Part shown: in pieces, positions 53,518 through 62,261 of the stretch
Position numbering within the stretch: the stretch's first letter is position 1
How the letters are laid out: each line of letters opens with the position of its first letter
Source of the DNA: Burkholderiaceae bacterium
Lineage (GTDB): Bacteria > Pseudomonadota > Gammaproteobacteria > Burkholderiales > Burkholderiaceae_C
NCBI GenBank assembly: GCA_024235915.1
Contig: JACKLO010000008.1
Location: 248,001 to 312,000, forward strand
Length of the DNA stretch: 64,000 nucleotides
Direction of reading: 5' to 3'
The notes under the pieces: generated by a model
Databases searched by the model: none
Told to the model about the DNA's origin: nothing
What the model saw: only the letters and a program-made list of their open reading frames with translations
Program-made: the position numbers and the translations under genes

Positions 53518-56500
53518 TCAGTTCATGAGCAACGCCACGGCCGGCACCAGTTCGTCCAGCATGTCCTCCTTGGCCAGCACACGGCGGATGCCGACCGACG
53601 CCGCCTTCGCCAGCAGCTCGTCCGTCCGGTGGCCAGAGCAGATCAAGGTCGGCATGCCCGGATGGCGATGTGCGATCTCCTGGCACAGTTCCAGCCCGCT
53701 CATGCCCGGCGGCATGGTCAGATCACTCACGATCGCCTTCACGTCATGACCGGGCCGGTCCAGCAGGTTCAATGCCTCGGCACCACCGGACGCCGTGCAG
53801 ACCTGCCAGCCGGCACGCTCCAGCAAACGTTGCACCACGTCCCGCATGATCTCGTCGTCGTCGACGTAGAGCACGCGCTGGCCGTGCCCGATGACCGCCA
53901 TGTCGCCCGGCCGATCTGTGCCGTCGGGGACCAGGCTCGCCGAGGTGGCGCGCGGCAATGACACCCTGACGGTCGTGCCACGACCGGGCTCGCTGCTGAC
54001 CACCACCTGGCCGCCATGCCCCTCGACGATGCCCTTGACCACCGCGAGCCCGAGACCGGTGCCTTCGCGTTTGGTGGTGAACAGGGGGGCGAAGGCATGG
54101 GCCAGCGTGTCGGCGTCCATGCCGCAGCCGTCGTCGTTCACCTCCAACCGTGCAACGTCGTCATCGGCGGTGAGCCGCACGGTCACCAGCCCACCTGTCG
54201 ATGGCAGGGCCTGGACGGCGTTGACGCACAGGTTCATGACCACCTGCTGCAGTTGGGTGGCATCGCCGTGCACGATCAACATCGGGTCGGCAAACCCGCT
54301 CTCCAGCCGCACGCCCGGGGGCAGCGTCGATCGCAGCAGCTCCAGCGGCTCCTCCACGACCGCCCGCAGGTCAAGGTCGGCAAGGCGAGCCGGCGTGCGG
54401 CGGCTCTGGTCGAGGATGCGCCGGACCATGGACCTCGCCCGCTGGCCCGCGCGCTCGATCTGTCCCAGGCTGGCGAGGGCCGGATGACCGGGCGGCAGCT
54501 CGTGGCGGGCCAGCGACGCGTTGCCCAGGATGCCCGCCACCAGGTTGTTGAAGTCGTGCGCAATGCCGCCGGCCAGCGCACCGATGGTCTCCAGCCGCTG
54601 AGATTCGCGCAGTTGCGCTTCGAGCGCCCGCCGGTCAGCCTCGGCCTGCACGCGGTCGGTCACGTCGCGGGCCATCACCACGAAGCGCGGCACCGCGCCT
54701 GGGGACACCGGCCGCGGAGCCACCGACAGTTCGAAGTGGCGGCGTCCCACGGGCAGGTCGAGCGCATATTGGCGGCCACTGCTGACCCCATCCCGATGTG
54801 CATCCTGCAGCGCAGCGCGCGTTTCCGCAGCAGCATCCGGCGGCAGCAATTCGTCGATGCGACGCCCCTTCTGCGCGTCCGTGGGCATCACGAGCAGTTC
54901 GGGACGCGACGCGTGCACGTGCAGCATCTCGCCATCGAGCCGAATCTCGAACAGCAGGTCCGGGATCGCCGCCAGCGTGGCAGCCAGTTCGTCCTGGGCG
55001 GCCAGCAGGCGATCTCTGGCCTCTCGTCGCTCGGTGATGTCGCGTTGCACCGCCACCATGTGCGTCACCCGCCCTGTCTTGTCGACCAGCGGCACGATGT
55101 CGATTTCAACCCAGTAGCTGCGCCCGTCGCGGGCGTAGTTGAGGAGTTCGGCGTGGACCGGCCGGTGCGACCGGACGGCCGTGGCGACACGGGCAGCCTC
55201 CGCCGGGTCGGTGTCAGGACCCTGCAGGAACTTGGGGCTGCGTCCCATGGCATCGACCGCCGAATGGCCGGTCACGCGCTCGAACGCCGGATTGACGTAG
55301 ACGATGCGTGGGGAAGCATCGGCCGGCGCCTCGGTGATGAGCACGATGTCGTTCAGGCGAGACACTGCCGCCTCCAGCAGCCTCAGATGGGCCTCGACCA
55401 TCACACGCCGGCCGACGTCGACGAAGGTCACCACCACCTGACCCACCGCCCCCTGCTGGTCGAGCACGGCTTCCGCCTCGACCAGCACCCAGGTCACCTC
55501 GGTGCGATCGGGCCGGACGATGCCCACAATGAACTGGCTCAGGCGCTGCCCGGTGGCCAGCACCTGGTTCACCGGATACCGGGCCAGTGGCATCGGCGAT
55601 CCGTCTTCCTCGACAAAGTGCCAGGCTGGGTCGATGGCCGCCTTGCCAGCCATCTGTGCGGTCGACAGGCCCAGGATCTCGCTGGCCGCTGGGTTGCTGT
55701 CGACGATCCGGGTGTCCGGCGCGTGCACCACGACCCCCGCAGACAGCGTGTCCAGCAGCGCCCGCGTCCGCGCCTCGCTGTCGCGCAGCGCATCCTCGGC
55801 ACGCTTGCGTTCACTGATGTCGCCAACGATGGTGAAGTGGCCGAGGACCTTGCCCTCGTCGTCACGTTCCGGCACCAGGGTGACCATGGCATGCCGGGGC
55901 CCCTGGCGCGTCCGGACCGGCGTCTCGTAGACCACCAGTTCCCCCGCCAGAGCGCGCCGCACATGGGTTTCCACGAGCATGTAATGCTCGCCCAGCACCT
56001 CCCGCTGCGTCCGGCCCACGATCTGCTCACGGGACAGCCCGAACCAGTGCTCGTAGGCCGCATTGGCGAACAGGTAACGCCCGTCCCGATCGACGCGCGA
56101 CACCGGGCCAGGCAGCGCGTCGGCGATGGCGCTCAGCTGGCGCTCACGGTCGCGCAACGCCTGCTGCACGCGGTAGGACTCGCTCACGTCACGGAAGACC
56201 ATCACCACGCCGGTCACGGTGCCGTCGTGTTGCATGATGGGCGCCGCGCGGTGGGCGATCTGGCACTCGGTGCCGTCGCGGGCCACGACCAGCGTGTCGT
56301 TGGCGAGTCCGACCAGGCCCTGGTCCACCAGCACCCGGCGCACCGGGTCGGGCAAGGGCTCACGGGTGCGTGAAGCCAGGAGCTGCAGCACGTCGCCCAT
56401 GGGCCGGCCCACCGCTTCGCCCACCGTCCAGCCGGTGAGCCGCTCCGCGGCTGGATTCATGCGCGTCACACGGCCCGCTGCATCGGTGGCCAGCACCCCG

Positions 56501-57945
56501 TCGGCGATGGAATCCAGCGTCGTGGCCAGATCGCTCTCGCTGCGCTGCAGCGACTCCCGGGCCTCCTGCCAGGCCGTGATGTCCATGTGGGTGCCGACCA
56601 TCTTCAACGGCCGGCCTGCCGTGTCCCGCTCGACGATGCGGCCACGGTCGAGCACCCAGACCCAACGGCCGCTTTCATGGCGTAGCCGATAGACCGCCTC
56701 GTAGGTGCTGCTGTCACCCCGAAGGTACGCCTGTTGCAGCGTTTGTGCCCTTTGGCGGTCTTCCGGGTGCACGCGGGCCAGCCAGCCCTCGACCGTGGCA
56801 CAGGCCAGCGAGTCAGGCGGCAGGCCCAGCATCTCGTTCCAGCGCGGACTCACGCCCCCCTGGCCGCTGGCCACGTCAAGCTCCCACAACGCCAGGTCGG
56901 CGCCATCGAGGGCCAACTGCAGGCGCTCTGCCGCCGCCGCCGCCGAGGCGCTCACCTTCCGCTGCATCGCAGCACCCTCGGCACGCCATCGATGCAGCAC
57001 GAGCAAGGCCAGGGCACCCGTGCCGGCCAGGATCAGTAGCAGGACCAGTTGGGTGGCCGTGCCCCGCCACCACGCGGAGGTCAGCGTGTCGATGTCCCGC
57101 GTCACGGCCAGCACGAAGCCATGGTCCAGGCCCGCAGCGGGTGCCGCCACGCTGCGCTGGGCAATCAGCCGATGCCCGCCGTCCCAGGCAAGGGTGCCTT
57201 CGTACACCGTGGCCGCCTGGCCACTGGCCCGATGGCGCTCGAACGGGGCGCCCGGCCTGTCCACGCGGACACCGGTGACGTCTCCCCTTGGGGGCACCTG
57301 CACGATCAACCGCCCGTCGTCGTGCGCAATGGCGGCCCACGCGTCGGACGTCTGCAGCACGGCCCGGAGCACGGTGTCGAAGTAGTTCGGTGCCAACAGG
57401 GCCGCCACCACGCCTGCCACATTCCCGTCGGCATCCAGCCACACCGTTGCCAGTCCAGCGGCCAACGGCGCCCGCCCAGGCACTGCAGGCGCGGACAGGT
57501 GCACGAGCTCGGGGGCATGCCGCGCCTGCAGGGCATCGAGGTCGACCCAGGCCGAGGCGTCCTGCCCCAGCAGTTCGGCGCGGCTGCTCACGAGCACCCG
57601 GCCAGTGGGCGCGATGATCACCAGGGCATGCACACCGGGCATGGCGCTGGCAAGCAGCTGCAGGTTCCGACCCCAGGCGGCGGCATCCGGCACGACCCGT
57701 CCAGCGGCGGCGGGGTCGCGGATGGCACGCAGGGCAGCGGCCGTACCGTGGAGCTGGTGCCTCAGCAACTCGTCGACTGCAGCTGCCCGAGACGCCAGTT
57801 GGTTGCCCTGCTCGGCCCGGCCATCCACCCAGGCCGTCCAGCGCAGGTAGCCCATGACGAGGAGGAGCAAGGCCAGGAAGGTCGCGAATTTGGCCCAATC
57901 CAGCAGGTGGGCGGCATCATGGTCACGACGCTCGAAAAGCCTCAC
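53518..57945 (-). CDS. Hybrid sensor histidine kinase with extracytoplasmic sensor, six PAS domains and receiver
   Basis: 1475 residues. TM1 (about 18-36), an extracytoplasmic double-Cache-like region to about 295, TM2 (about 297-318), then six PAS domains at roughly 345-460, 472-595, 600-715, 725-840, 850-970 and 980-1090. HisKA follows with His1130 in GGIAHDFNNLVAGILGN, the ATPase (MNLCVNAVQAL, DDGCGMDAD, GTGLGLAVVKG), and a receiver with phospho-acceptor Asp1408 in VSDLTMPPG and Lys in VLAKED. No output domain or adjacent response regulator, so the signal must pass to a protein encoded elsewhere. Divergent from guaC. Confidence 0.9.
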   Translation of the reverse strand: MRLFERRDHDAAHLLDWAKFATFLALLLLVMGYLRWTAWVDGRAEQGNQLASRAAAVDELLRHQLHGTAAALRAIRDPAAAGRVVPDAAAWGRNLQLLASAMPGVHALVIIAPTGRVLVSSRAELLGQDASAWVDLDALQARHAPELVHLSAPAVPGRAPLAAGLATVWLDADGNVAGVVAALLAPNYFDTVLRAVLQTSDAWAAIAHDDGRLIVQVPPRGDVTGVRVDRPGAPFERHRASGQAATVYEGTLAWDGGHRLIAQRSVAAPAAGLDHGFVLAVTRDIDTLTSAWWRGTATQLVLLLILAGTGALALLVLHRWRAEGAAMQRKVSASAAAAAERLQLALDGADLALWELDVASGQGGVSPRWNEMLGLPPDSLACATVEGWLARVHPEDRQRAQTLQQAYLRGDSSTYEAVYRLRHESGRWVWVLDRGRIVERDTAGRPLKMVGTHMDITAWQEARESLQRSESDLATTLDSIADGVLATDAAGRVTRMNPAAERLTGWTVGEAVGRPMGDVLQLLASRTREPLPDPVRRVLVDQGLVGLANDTLVVARDGTECQIAHRAAPIMQHDGTVTGVVMVFRDVSESYRVQQALRDRERQLSAIADALPGPVSRVDRDGRYLFANAAYEHWFGLSREQIVGRTQREVLGEHYMLVETHVRRALAGELVVYETPVRTRQGPRHAMVTLVPERDDEGKVLGHFTIVGDISERKRAEDALRDSEARTRALLDTLSAGVVVHAPDTRIVDSNPAASEILGLSTAQMAGKAAIDPAWHFVEEDGSPMPLARYPVNQVLATGQRLSQFIVGIVRPDRTEVTWVLVEAEAVLDQQGAVGQVVVTFVDVGRRVMVEAHLRLLEAAVSRLNDIVLITEAPADASPRIVYVNPAFERVTGHSAVDAMGRSPKFLQGPDTDPAEAARVATAVRSHRPVHAELLNYARDGRSYWVEIDIVPLVDKTGRVTHMVAVQRDITERREARDRLLAAQDELAATLAAIPDLLFEIRLDGEMLHVHASRPELLVMPTDAQKGRRIDELLPPDAAAETRAALQDAHRDGVSSGRQYALDLPVGRRHFELSVAPRPVSPGAVPRFVVMARDVTDRVQAEADRRALEAQLRESQRLETIGALAGGIAHDFNNLVAGILGNASLARHELPPGHPALASLGQIERAGQRARSMVRRILDQSRRTPARLADLDLRAVVEEPLELLRSTLPPGVRLESGFADPMLIVHGDATQLQQVVMNLCVNAVQALPSTGGLVTVRLTADDDVARLEVNDDGCGMDADTLAHAFAPLFTTKREGTGLGLAVVKGIVEGHGGQVVVSSEPGRGTTVRVSLPRATSASLVPDGTDRPGDMAVIGHGQRVLYVDDDEIMRDVVQRLLERAGWQVCTASGGAEALNLLDRPGHDVKAIVSDLTMPPGMSGLELCQEIAHRHPGMPTLICSGHRTDELLAKAASVGIRRVLAKEDMLDELVPAVALLMN

Positions 57946-58016
57946 ATGCGCCTTTCAGACTAGGGATTGCAGCGTAGCTCCCATAGGCCATGAAACGGCG
58001 GCAGCAAACCCGCATT

Positions 58017-58036
58017 GACTTGACCTGAGTCAAGTC
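58017..58036. promoter_or_regulatory. FNR/Crp-family-like palindrome between the kinase and guaC
   Basis: The 20-base stretch GACTTGACCTGAGTCAAGTC is a perfect inverted repeat of 8 bases around a 4-base centre. Its core TTGAC-N4-GTCAA resembles FNR/Anr/Dnr sites (TTGAT-N4-ATCAA). It lies in the divergent gap 115 bases before guaC and 71 bases before the kinase start, so it could control either gene. No clearly spaced -10/-35 pair was found around it. Confidence 0.45.
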
Positions 58037-58075
58037 CCATCGAAGCAGCGTGTACGGGCCCATAGAATGGCCCAC

Positions 58076-58114
58076 CGGTCCGGACCAGTCGCCCTCGTCC
58101 CGACCGTTTTTTTT
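58076..58114 (+). terminator. Intrinsic-terminator-like hairpin in the guaC leader (possible attenuator)
   Basis: Arms CGGTCCGGAC (58076-58085) and GTCCCGACCG (58097-58106) pair in 9 of 10 positions (one C-C mismatch) around an 11-base loop, directly followed by eight T (58107-58114). The upstream gene is transcribed the other way, so no plus-strand transcript needs ending here. The guaC ATG is only 17 bases further on. An alternative pairing, CCGGAC 58080-58085 with GTCCGG 58116-58121, would break the terminator and cover the first two bases of the GGAG ribosome-binding site at 58120-58123. Confidence 0.6.
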
Positions 58115-58131
58115 CGTCCGGAGCCGACGTC

Positions 58132-59109
58132 ATGGAAATCTTCGACTACGACAACATCCTGCTGCTGCCGCGCAAGTGCCGCGTGGACAGCCGCAGTGAC
58201 TGCGACACCTCCATCGTGTTCGGTGGCCGCCGATTTGCACTGCCGGTGGTGCCCAGCAACATGAAGACGGTGCTCGACGAGCCCATCGCGCAGGTGCTGG
58301 CCCGCAGCGGCCACTTCTACGTGATGCACCGTTTCGACCTCGACAACGTGGCGTTCGCACGCCGCATGCGAGACCAGGGGCTGTTCGTGTCCCTGAGCTC
58401 CGGCGTCAAGCCCGCCGATTTCGAGGTCATCGACCGCTTGGCGGCCGAGGGTGTGGGGGCCGACTACATCACCATCGACATCGCGCATGGCCACGCCGAC
58501 AGCGTTCGGCGGACCATCGAGCACATCAAGGCCAGGCTGCCGCAGACCTTCGTGATCGCCGGCAACGTGGCCACGCCCGAGGCGGTGATCGACCTGGAGA
58601 ACTGGGGCGCCGACGCCACCAAGGTGGGCGTGGGCCCGGGCAAGGTCTGCATCACCAAGCTCAAGACCGGTTTCGGCACCGGCGGCTGGCAGCTCAGCGC
58701 GCTGAAGTGGTGCAGCCGGGTGGCCACCAAACCCATCATCGCCGACGGCGGCATCCGCCACCACGGCGACATCGCGAAAAGCGTGCGCTTCGGTGCCACG
58801 ATGGTGATGATCGGCAGCCTGTTCGCCGGCCACGAAGAGAGCCCCGGGCAGACGGTGGAAGTCGATGGCCAGCGCTACAAGGAGTACTACGGCTCCGCCT
58901 CGGACTTCAACAAGGGTGAGTACAAGCACGTGGAAGGCAAGCGCATCCTGGAACCCATCAAGGGCGCGCTGGCCGACACGCTGCGCGAGATGCGCGAGGA
59001 CCTGCAGAGCAGCATCAGCTATGCCGGCGGCACCGCGCTGGCCGACCTGAAGAAGGTCAACTACGTGATCCTGGGCGGCGAAAACGCCGGCGAACACCTC
59101 TTCATGTGA
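58132..59109 (+). CDS. guaC: GMP reductase
   Basis: 325 residues. IMP dehydrogenase/GMP reductase barrel with YDNILLLPRKCRVDSRSDCD, catalytic Cys173 in VGPGKVCITKLKTGFGTGGW, IIADGGIRHHGDIAKS and KEYYGSASDFNKGEYKHVEG. No CBS domains, and the motif set favours GMP reductase over IMP dehydrogenase. It converts GMP to IMP and ammonia with NADPH, balancing adenine and guanine pools. The leader carries the attenuator-like hairpin, and the stop overlaps a diguanylate-cyclase-like gene. Confidence 0.92.
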   Translation: MEIFDYDNILLLPRKCRVDSRSDCDTSIVFGGRRFALPVVPSNMKTVLDEPIAQVLARSGHFYVMHRFDLDNVAFARRMRDQGLFVSLSSGVKPADFEVIDRLAAEGVGADYITIDIAHGHADSVRRTIEHIKARLPQTFVIAGNVATPEAVIDLENWGADATKVGVGPGKVCITKLKTGFGTGGWQLSALKWCSRVATKPIIADGGIRHHGDIAKSVRFGATMVMIGSLFAGHEESPGQTVEVDGQRYKEYYGSASDFNKGEYKHVEGKRILEPIKGALADTLREMREDLQSSISYAGGTALADLKKVNYVILGGENAGEHLFM

Positions 59110-60779
59110 TGGCGGCTGCCGACGGGACGCCGCCACCGCTGCCGGCCGAGATTGCAGCCCGGTTGGCCGAGTCCGCCAGGCTGCTGGTCGCGGACCCGGC
59201 CGCCGCGTTGGCGACGGCGGAGGACGCGCTTGCACGACTGGACGCCCTGCCCGGTGCTGAACCCGCCTGGCGCGCTCAGGTGCTGCGAGCCCAGGGGCTG
59301 GCGTTGGGCCATGCCGGGCAGGCCCGCGCTGGCGTCGACGCGCTGCGCTCGGCGCTGGCGCTGCTGGACGCACAGGACCATGCGGTGCGCGCCCAGATCG
59401 AACGCGCGCTGTCCATCGTGCACGACCAGCTGCACGCGCTCGACGACGCGCTGGCCTGGGCAGTGCGCGCGGCGGCGTCGGCCCGCAGCGCGGGCGATGA
59501 ATCGCTGCTGGCCGACGCCCTGCATTCCTGCGGTGTCGCCCGTTCCAAGGCCGGCGACGCCGAAGGTGGCCTGGCCAACTACCGGGAAGTGCTGCAACTG
59601 CACGAAGCCGGCGGGCGCGTTGGCGCGAGCATCAGCATCCTCAACAACATCGGCATCAACCTGAAGAACCTGGGGCGGCTCGACGAAGCCGTGGTGTCCC
59701 TGCGCCGGGCGCAGACGCTGATGAGCGGGCGGCCCGAGGCGGTGTCGCTGCCCCTGGTGCAGACCAACCTGGCCGAACCGCTGTGGCGACTGGGCCGCCT
59801 GGACGAGGCAGAGGTGGAAATCGACGCCGCGCTCAGCCGCCTGGAACCCGGCGGCCGCAACAGCCACGAGGCCAATGCCCGCTGGATGCGCGCCGAAGTG
59901 CTGCGCGGTCGTGGCCGATCCGCCGAGGCCGCGGCCGAACTTGAACTGGCGTTGAAGGCTTCGCAGCGGCTGAGCCGGGTGGACACCGAGGCCAACGTGC
60001 AGTTGTCGCTGTGCACCCTGGCCGCCGAGCGCGGCGACCATGCCGCGGCGCTGGCGCACCACCAGGCCTTCCACGCGCTGGACCGCCGGCGCCTGGACGA
60101 AGAAGCTGCCCGCCGCATCCAGGCCCTGACCGTGCAAGCCGACTTGGCCCATGCCCGCCACGAGGCGGAGGTCTACCGACTGCGCCACGGCGAGCTGGCA
60201 CAGGCCCACGACCGCCTGCAGGCGCTGCACGATGCGCTGCTGGCTGCCGACGTGGAGAAGTCCCGCCTGCTCGAGCGTCTGGCCGCACAGACACGCACCG
60301 ACCCGTTGACCGGCCTGGCCAACCGCCGTGCCCTGGACGAGCACCTGGCCGCCGAGTTCGCGCGCAGCCGCCGGTTGAGCCACCCGCTGGCGCTGGCCAT
60401 GTGCGACCTGGACAACTTCAAGCAGATCAATGACCGGCTGGGCCATGCCACCGGCGACCTGGTGCTTCGGCGCACGGCCACGCTGCTGCGTGGCGTCTGC
60501 CGCGACATCGACGTCGTGGCCCGCTACGGCGGCGAGGAGTTCTGCCTGGTGTTCCTGGAGGCCGACCTCGACGCGGCGCAGCGCGCCTGCGAGGCCGCGC
60601 GCGCCGCCGTCGCCACGCACGATTGGACGGCCGAGCACCCGGCGCTGCGGGTCACCCTGTCGATCGGTGTGGCCGATGCCGAGGACAGCGCCGACCCGGC
60701 CACTCTCTTGGCGCAAGCCGACCGGCGGCTCTACGAGGCCAAGCGCGCCGGCAAGGACAGGGTCGTGGCCACCGGGTGA
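59109..60779 (+). CDS. Diguanylate cyclase (GGDEF) with N-terminal TPR repeats
   Basis: 556 residues from ATG 59109 (TGATG overlap with guaC; GTG 59106 also possible). The N-terminal 330 residues are helical tetratricopeptide-type repeats (LADALHSCGVARSKAGDAEG, NIGINLKNLGRLDEAVVSLR). A coiled coil (about 345-400) leads to a GGDEF domain: DPLTGLANRRALDEHL, MCDLDNFKQINDRLGHATGD and the active-site loop YGGEEF. No inhibitory-site RxxD is obvious just before it. Soluble. Likely makes c-di-GMP from GTP in response to a protein partner bound by the TPRs. Confidence 0.9.
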   Translation: MAAADGTPPPLPAEIAARLAESARLLVADPAAALATAEDALARLDALPGAEPAWRAQVLRAQGLALGHAGQARAGVDALRSALALLDAQDHAVRAQIERALSIVHDQLHALDDALAWAVRAAASARSAGDESLLADALHSCGVARSKAGDAEGGLANYREVLQLHEAGGRVGASISILNNIGINLKNLGRLDEAVVSLRRAQTLMSGRPEAVSLPLVQTNLAEPLWRLGRLDEAEVEIDAALSRLEPGGRNSHEANARWMRAEVLRGRGRSAEAAAELELALKASQRLSRVDTEANVQLSLCTLAAERGDHAAALAHHQAFHALDRRRLDEEAARRIQALTVQADLAHARHEAEVYRLRHGELAQAHDRLQALHDALLAADVEKSRLLERLAAQTRTDPLTGLANRRALDEHLAAEFARSRRLSHPLALAMCDLDNFKQINDRLGHATGDLVLRRTATLLRGVCRDIDVVARYGGEEFCLVFLEADLDAAQRACEAARAAVATHDWTAEHPALRVTLSIGVADAEDSADPATLLAQADRRLYEAKRAGKDRVVATG

Positions 60780-60782
60780 GCC

Positions 60783-62129
60783 TCAGCGGGTGAACATGCC
60801 CTGGAATTCGCCGGGCTCGATCTTCATGCGGCGGGGACCGGCGCCGTCGGCCCGCGCGGCCGACAGCGGTTGCGCACGCCGGGCCGCCGCGGGGCAGACG
60901 CCGAAATCGGCGTGGCTGAGTGCCGCGGAGAGCAGCCCCTCGGCCGTGGAGCCCAAAGGATGGTCGAGGTCATCGGCCACGTCGCACTGGGGCACCAGCC
61001 CGTCGAAATAGCGGCCCTCGTTGCGGGCGTTCACCGACTCGAAAGTGACCACGCTGTAGGTCTGGCCGCAGCCGCCATCCTGCGGGTTGAAGCCCACCGG
61101 CTTGCCACAGGTGACGTCGCCGATCTGCACCACGTCGATGCCGGCGCCACGCAGGCCATTGATGACCTGTTCGCTGGCCGAGCAGGTGCGCGGGCCGCTG
61201 AGCACGTACACGCGACTCAGGCCGACGGCGTTGGCCGGCGCCGTGAAGCGGACGTTGCGGTTTGAGGCCGCGTGCTGATCGCTGTAGAGCAGCTGCACAT
61301 AGGTCTGGTTGCTGGTGCGCGCGCCACCGACGTAGGACGCCACCGTGGCCCCGGTGCTCACGAAGCCACCGCCGTTGTAGCGCAGGTCCAGCACGACCTC
61401 GGTCACACCCTGGGCGCGGAATTGCGCAAAGGCGGCATCCAGAGGCGCGTCGACCTGGTTGATCATGTCCTTCACCACGACATAGCCCACCTTGCGGCCC
61501 AAGGGCGAGTCGACCACGCTGGCGCTCGTCACCGGCGTCAGCGCGTAGTCACGCGCCACCAGGGTCACGCTGCGGTCGCCACCGGCGCCGCGCACCACCA
61601 GCTGCAGCTGGTCGCCCACGTTGTCGGGCACCAGCACGTCGTAGTCGTCGGCAGCGATGATCTCCGACGCCGACCGGCCGTTGATGGACAGGATCTGCTC
61701 ACCGCGCAGCAGGCCCTTGGTGGCGGCGTCGGACTGCGGCTCGATGAAGCGGATCCGCAACGGCAGGTCCGGCCGGCCCTCGACCTCGACACCCGCGACG
61801 AAGAGGCCATAGCCCCGCGTGATGCCGTCGCCGAAGAAGCGCTGGAAGTCCTCGGTCGGACCGAAATAGCTGTAGCGGTCGGCCGGGAACGTGGCATTGC
61901 CGCCGAACAGCGACGCATCGAAGTACGCCTGCACCGTGTCGAAGCCCGCCGGGGCCGGGCGTGGAGCCAGGGCATACCAGAGGTACCAGTCGTCGAAGTA
62001 GTCGCGCAGCCAGGTCTTCTGGTCGGCCACGCTGCAGGACAAAGGTGGCGGCGTGCCGCCACCACCGCCGCCACAGGCAGTGAGCAGGACGGCGCTGGCA
62101 CACAGGGCGGCTAGGTGTCGAATCGTCAT
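60783..62129 (-). CDS. S41 family peptidase lipoprotein (C-terminal processing type)
   Basis: 448 residues from ATG 62129. Lipobox VLLTACGGGGGG with a Gly-rich linker. The order is a helical N-domain (TWLRDYFDDWYLWY), a PDZ-like region (about 110-190: GLLRGEQILSINGRSA), and the S41 core with LDLRYNGGG, nucleophile Ser in PRTCSASEQVINGLRG and Lys in GDVTCGKPVG. Outer-membrane-anchored serine protease acting in the periplasm or outside. Its 3' end meets the GGDEF gene convergently with 3 bases between. Confidence 0.87.
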   Translation of the reverse strand: MTIRHLAALCASAVLLTACGGGGGGTPPPLSCSVADQKTWLRDYFDDWYLWYALAPRPAPAGFDTVQAYFDASLFGGNATFPADRYSYFGPTEDFQRFFGDGITRGYGLFVAGVEVEGRPDLPLRIRFIEPQSDAATKGLLRGEQILSINGRSASEIIAADDYDVLVPDNVGDQLQLVVRGAGGDRSVTLVARDYALTPVTSASVVDSPLGRKVGYVVVKDMINQVDAPLDAAFAQFRAQGVTEVVLDLRYNGGGFVSTGATVASYVGGARTSNQTYVQLLYSDQHAASNRNVRFTAPANAVGLSRVYVLSGPRTCSASEQVINGLRGAGIDVVQIGDVTCGKPVGFNPQDGGCGQTYSVVTFESVNARNEGRYFDGLVPQCDVADDLDHPLGSTAEGLLSAALSHADFGVCPAAARRAQPLSAARADGAGPRRMKIEPGEFQGMFTR

Positions 62130-62152
62130 CAGGCGAGTCTCCGTTGGAGGGC

Positions 62153-62179
62153 GAGCGCGCAGGGGCGCGCTCCTACAAT
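62153..62179 (+). promoter_or_regulatory. Hairpin and -10 element upstream of valS
   Basis: An 8-bp stem with 4-base loop (GAGCGCGC 62153-62160, GCGCGCTC 62165-62172) is followed one base later by TACAAT (62174-62179), a good -10. The hairpin occupies the -35 position, where no consensus is seen. It lies in the 132-base divergent gap between the S41 gene and valS, 83 bases before the valS ATG. Confidence 0.4.
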
Positions 62180-62261
62180 GATGCCTGCAACCCCCGGCCT
62201 GCCGTTCACGTTGACAGGGTGCCCACGAGGTGCCGTGTCCCACCTCCCCTGCGCCCCAGTC

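Noticed and set aside
53518..57945. Hybrid kinase as part of the hydrogen-sensing system
   Set aside because: It is 48 kb from hoxJ with unrelated neighbours; nothing in the sequence links it to H2.
57946..58131. Purine riboswitch or other known riboswitch before guaC
   Set aside because: No conserved aptamer core was recognisable; only the terminator-like hairpin and the palindrome can be supported.
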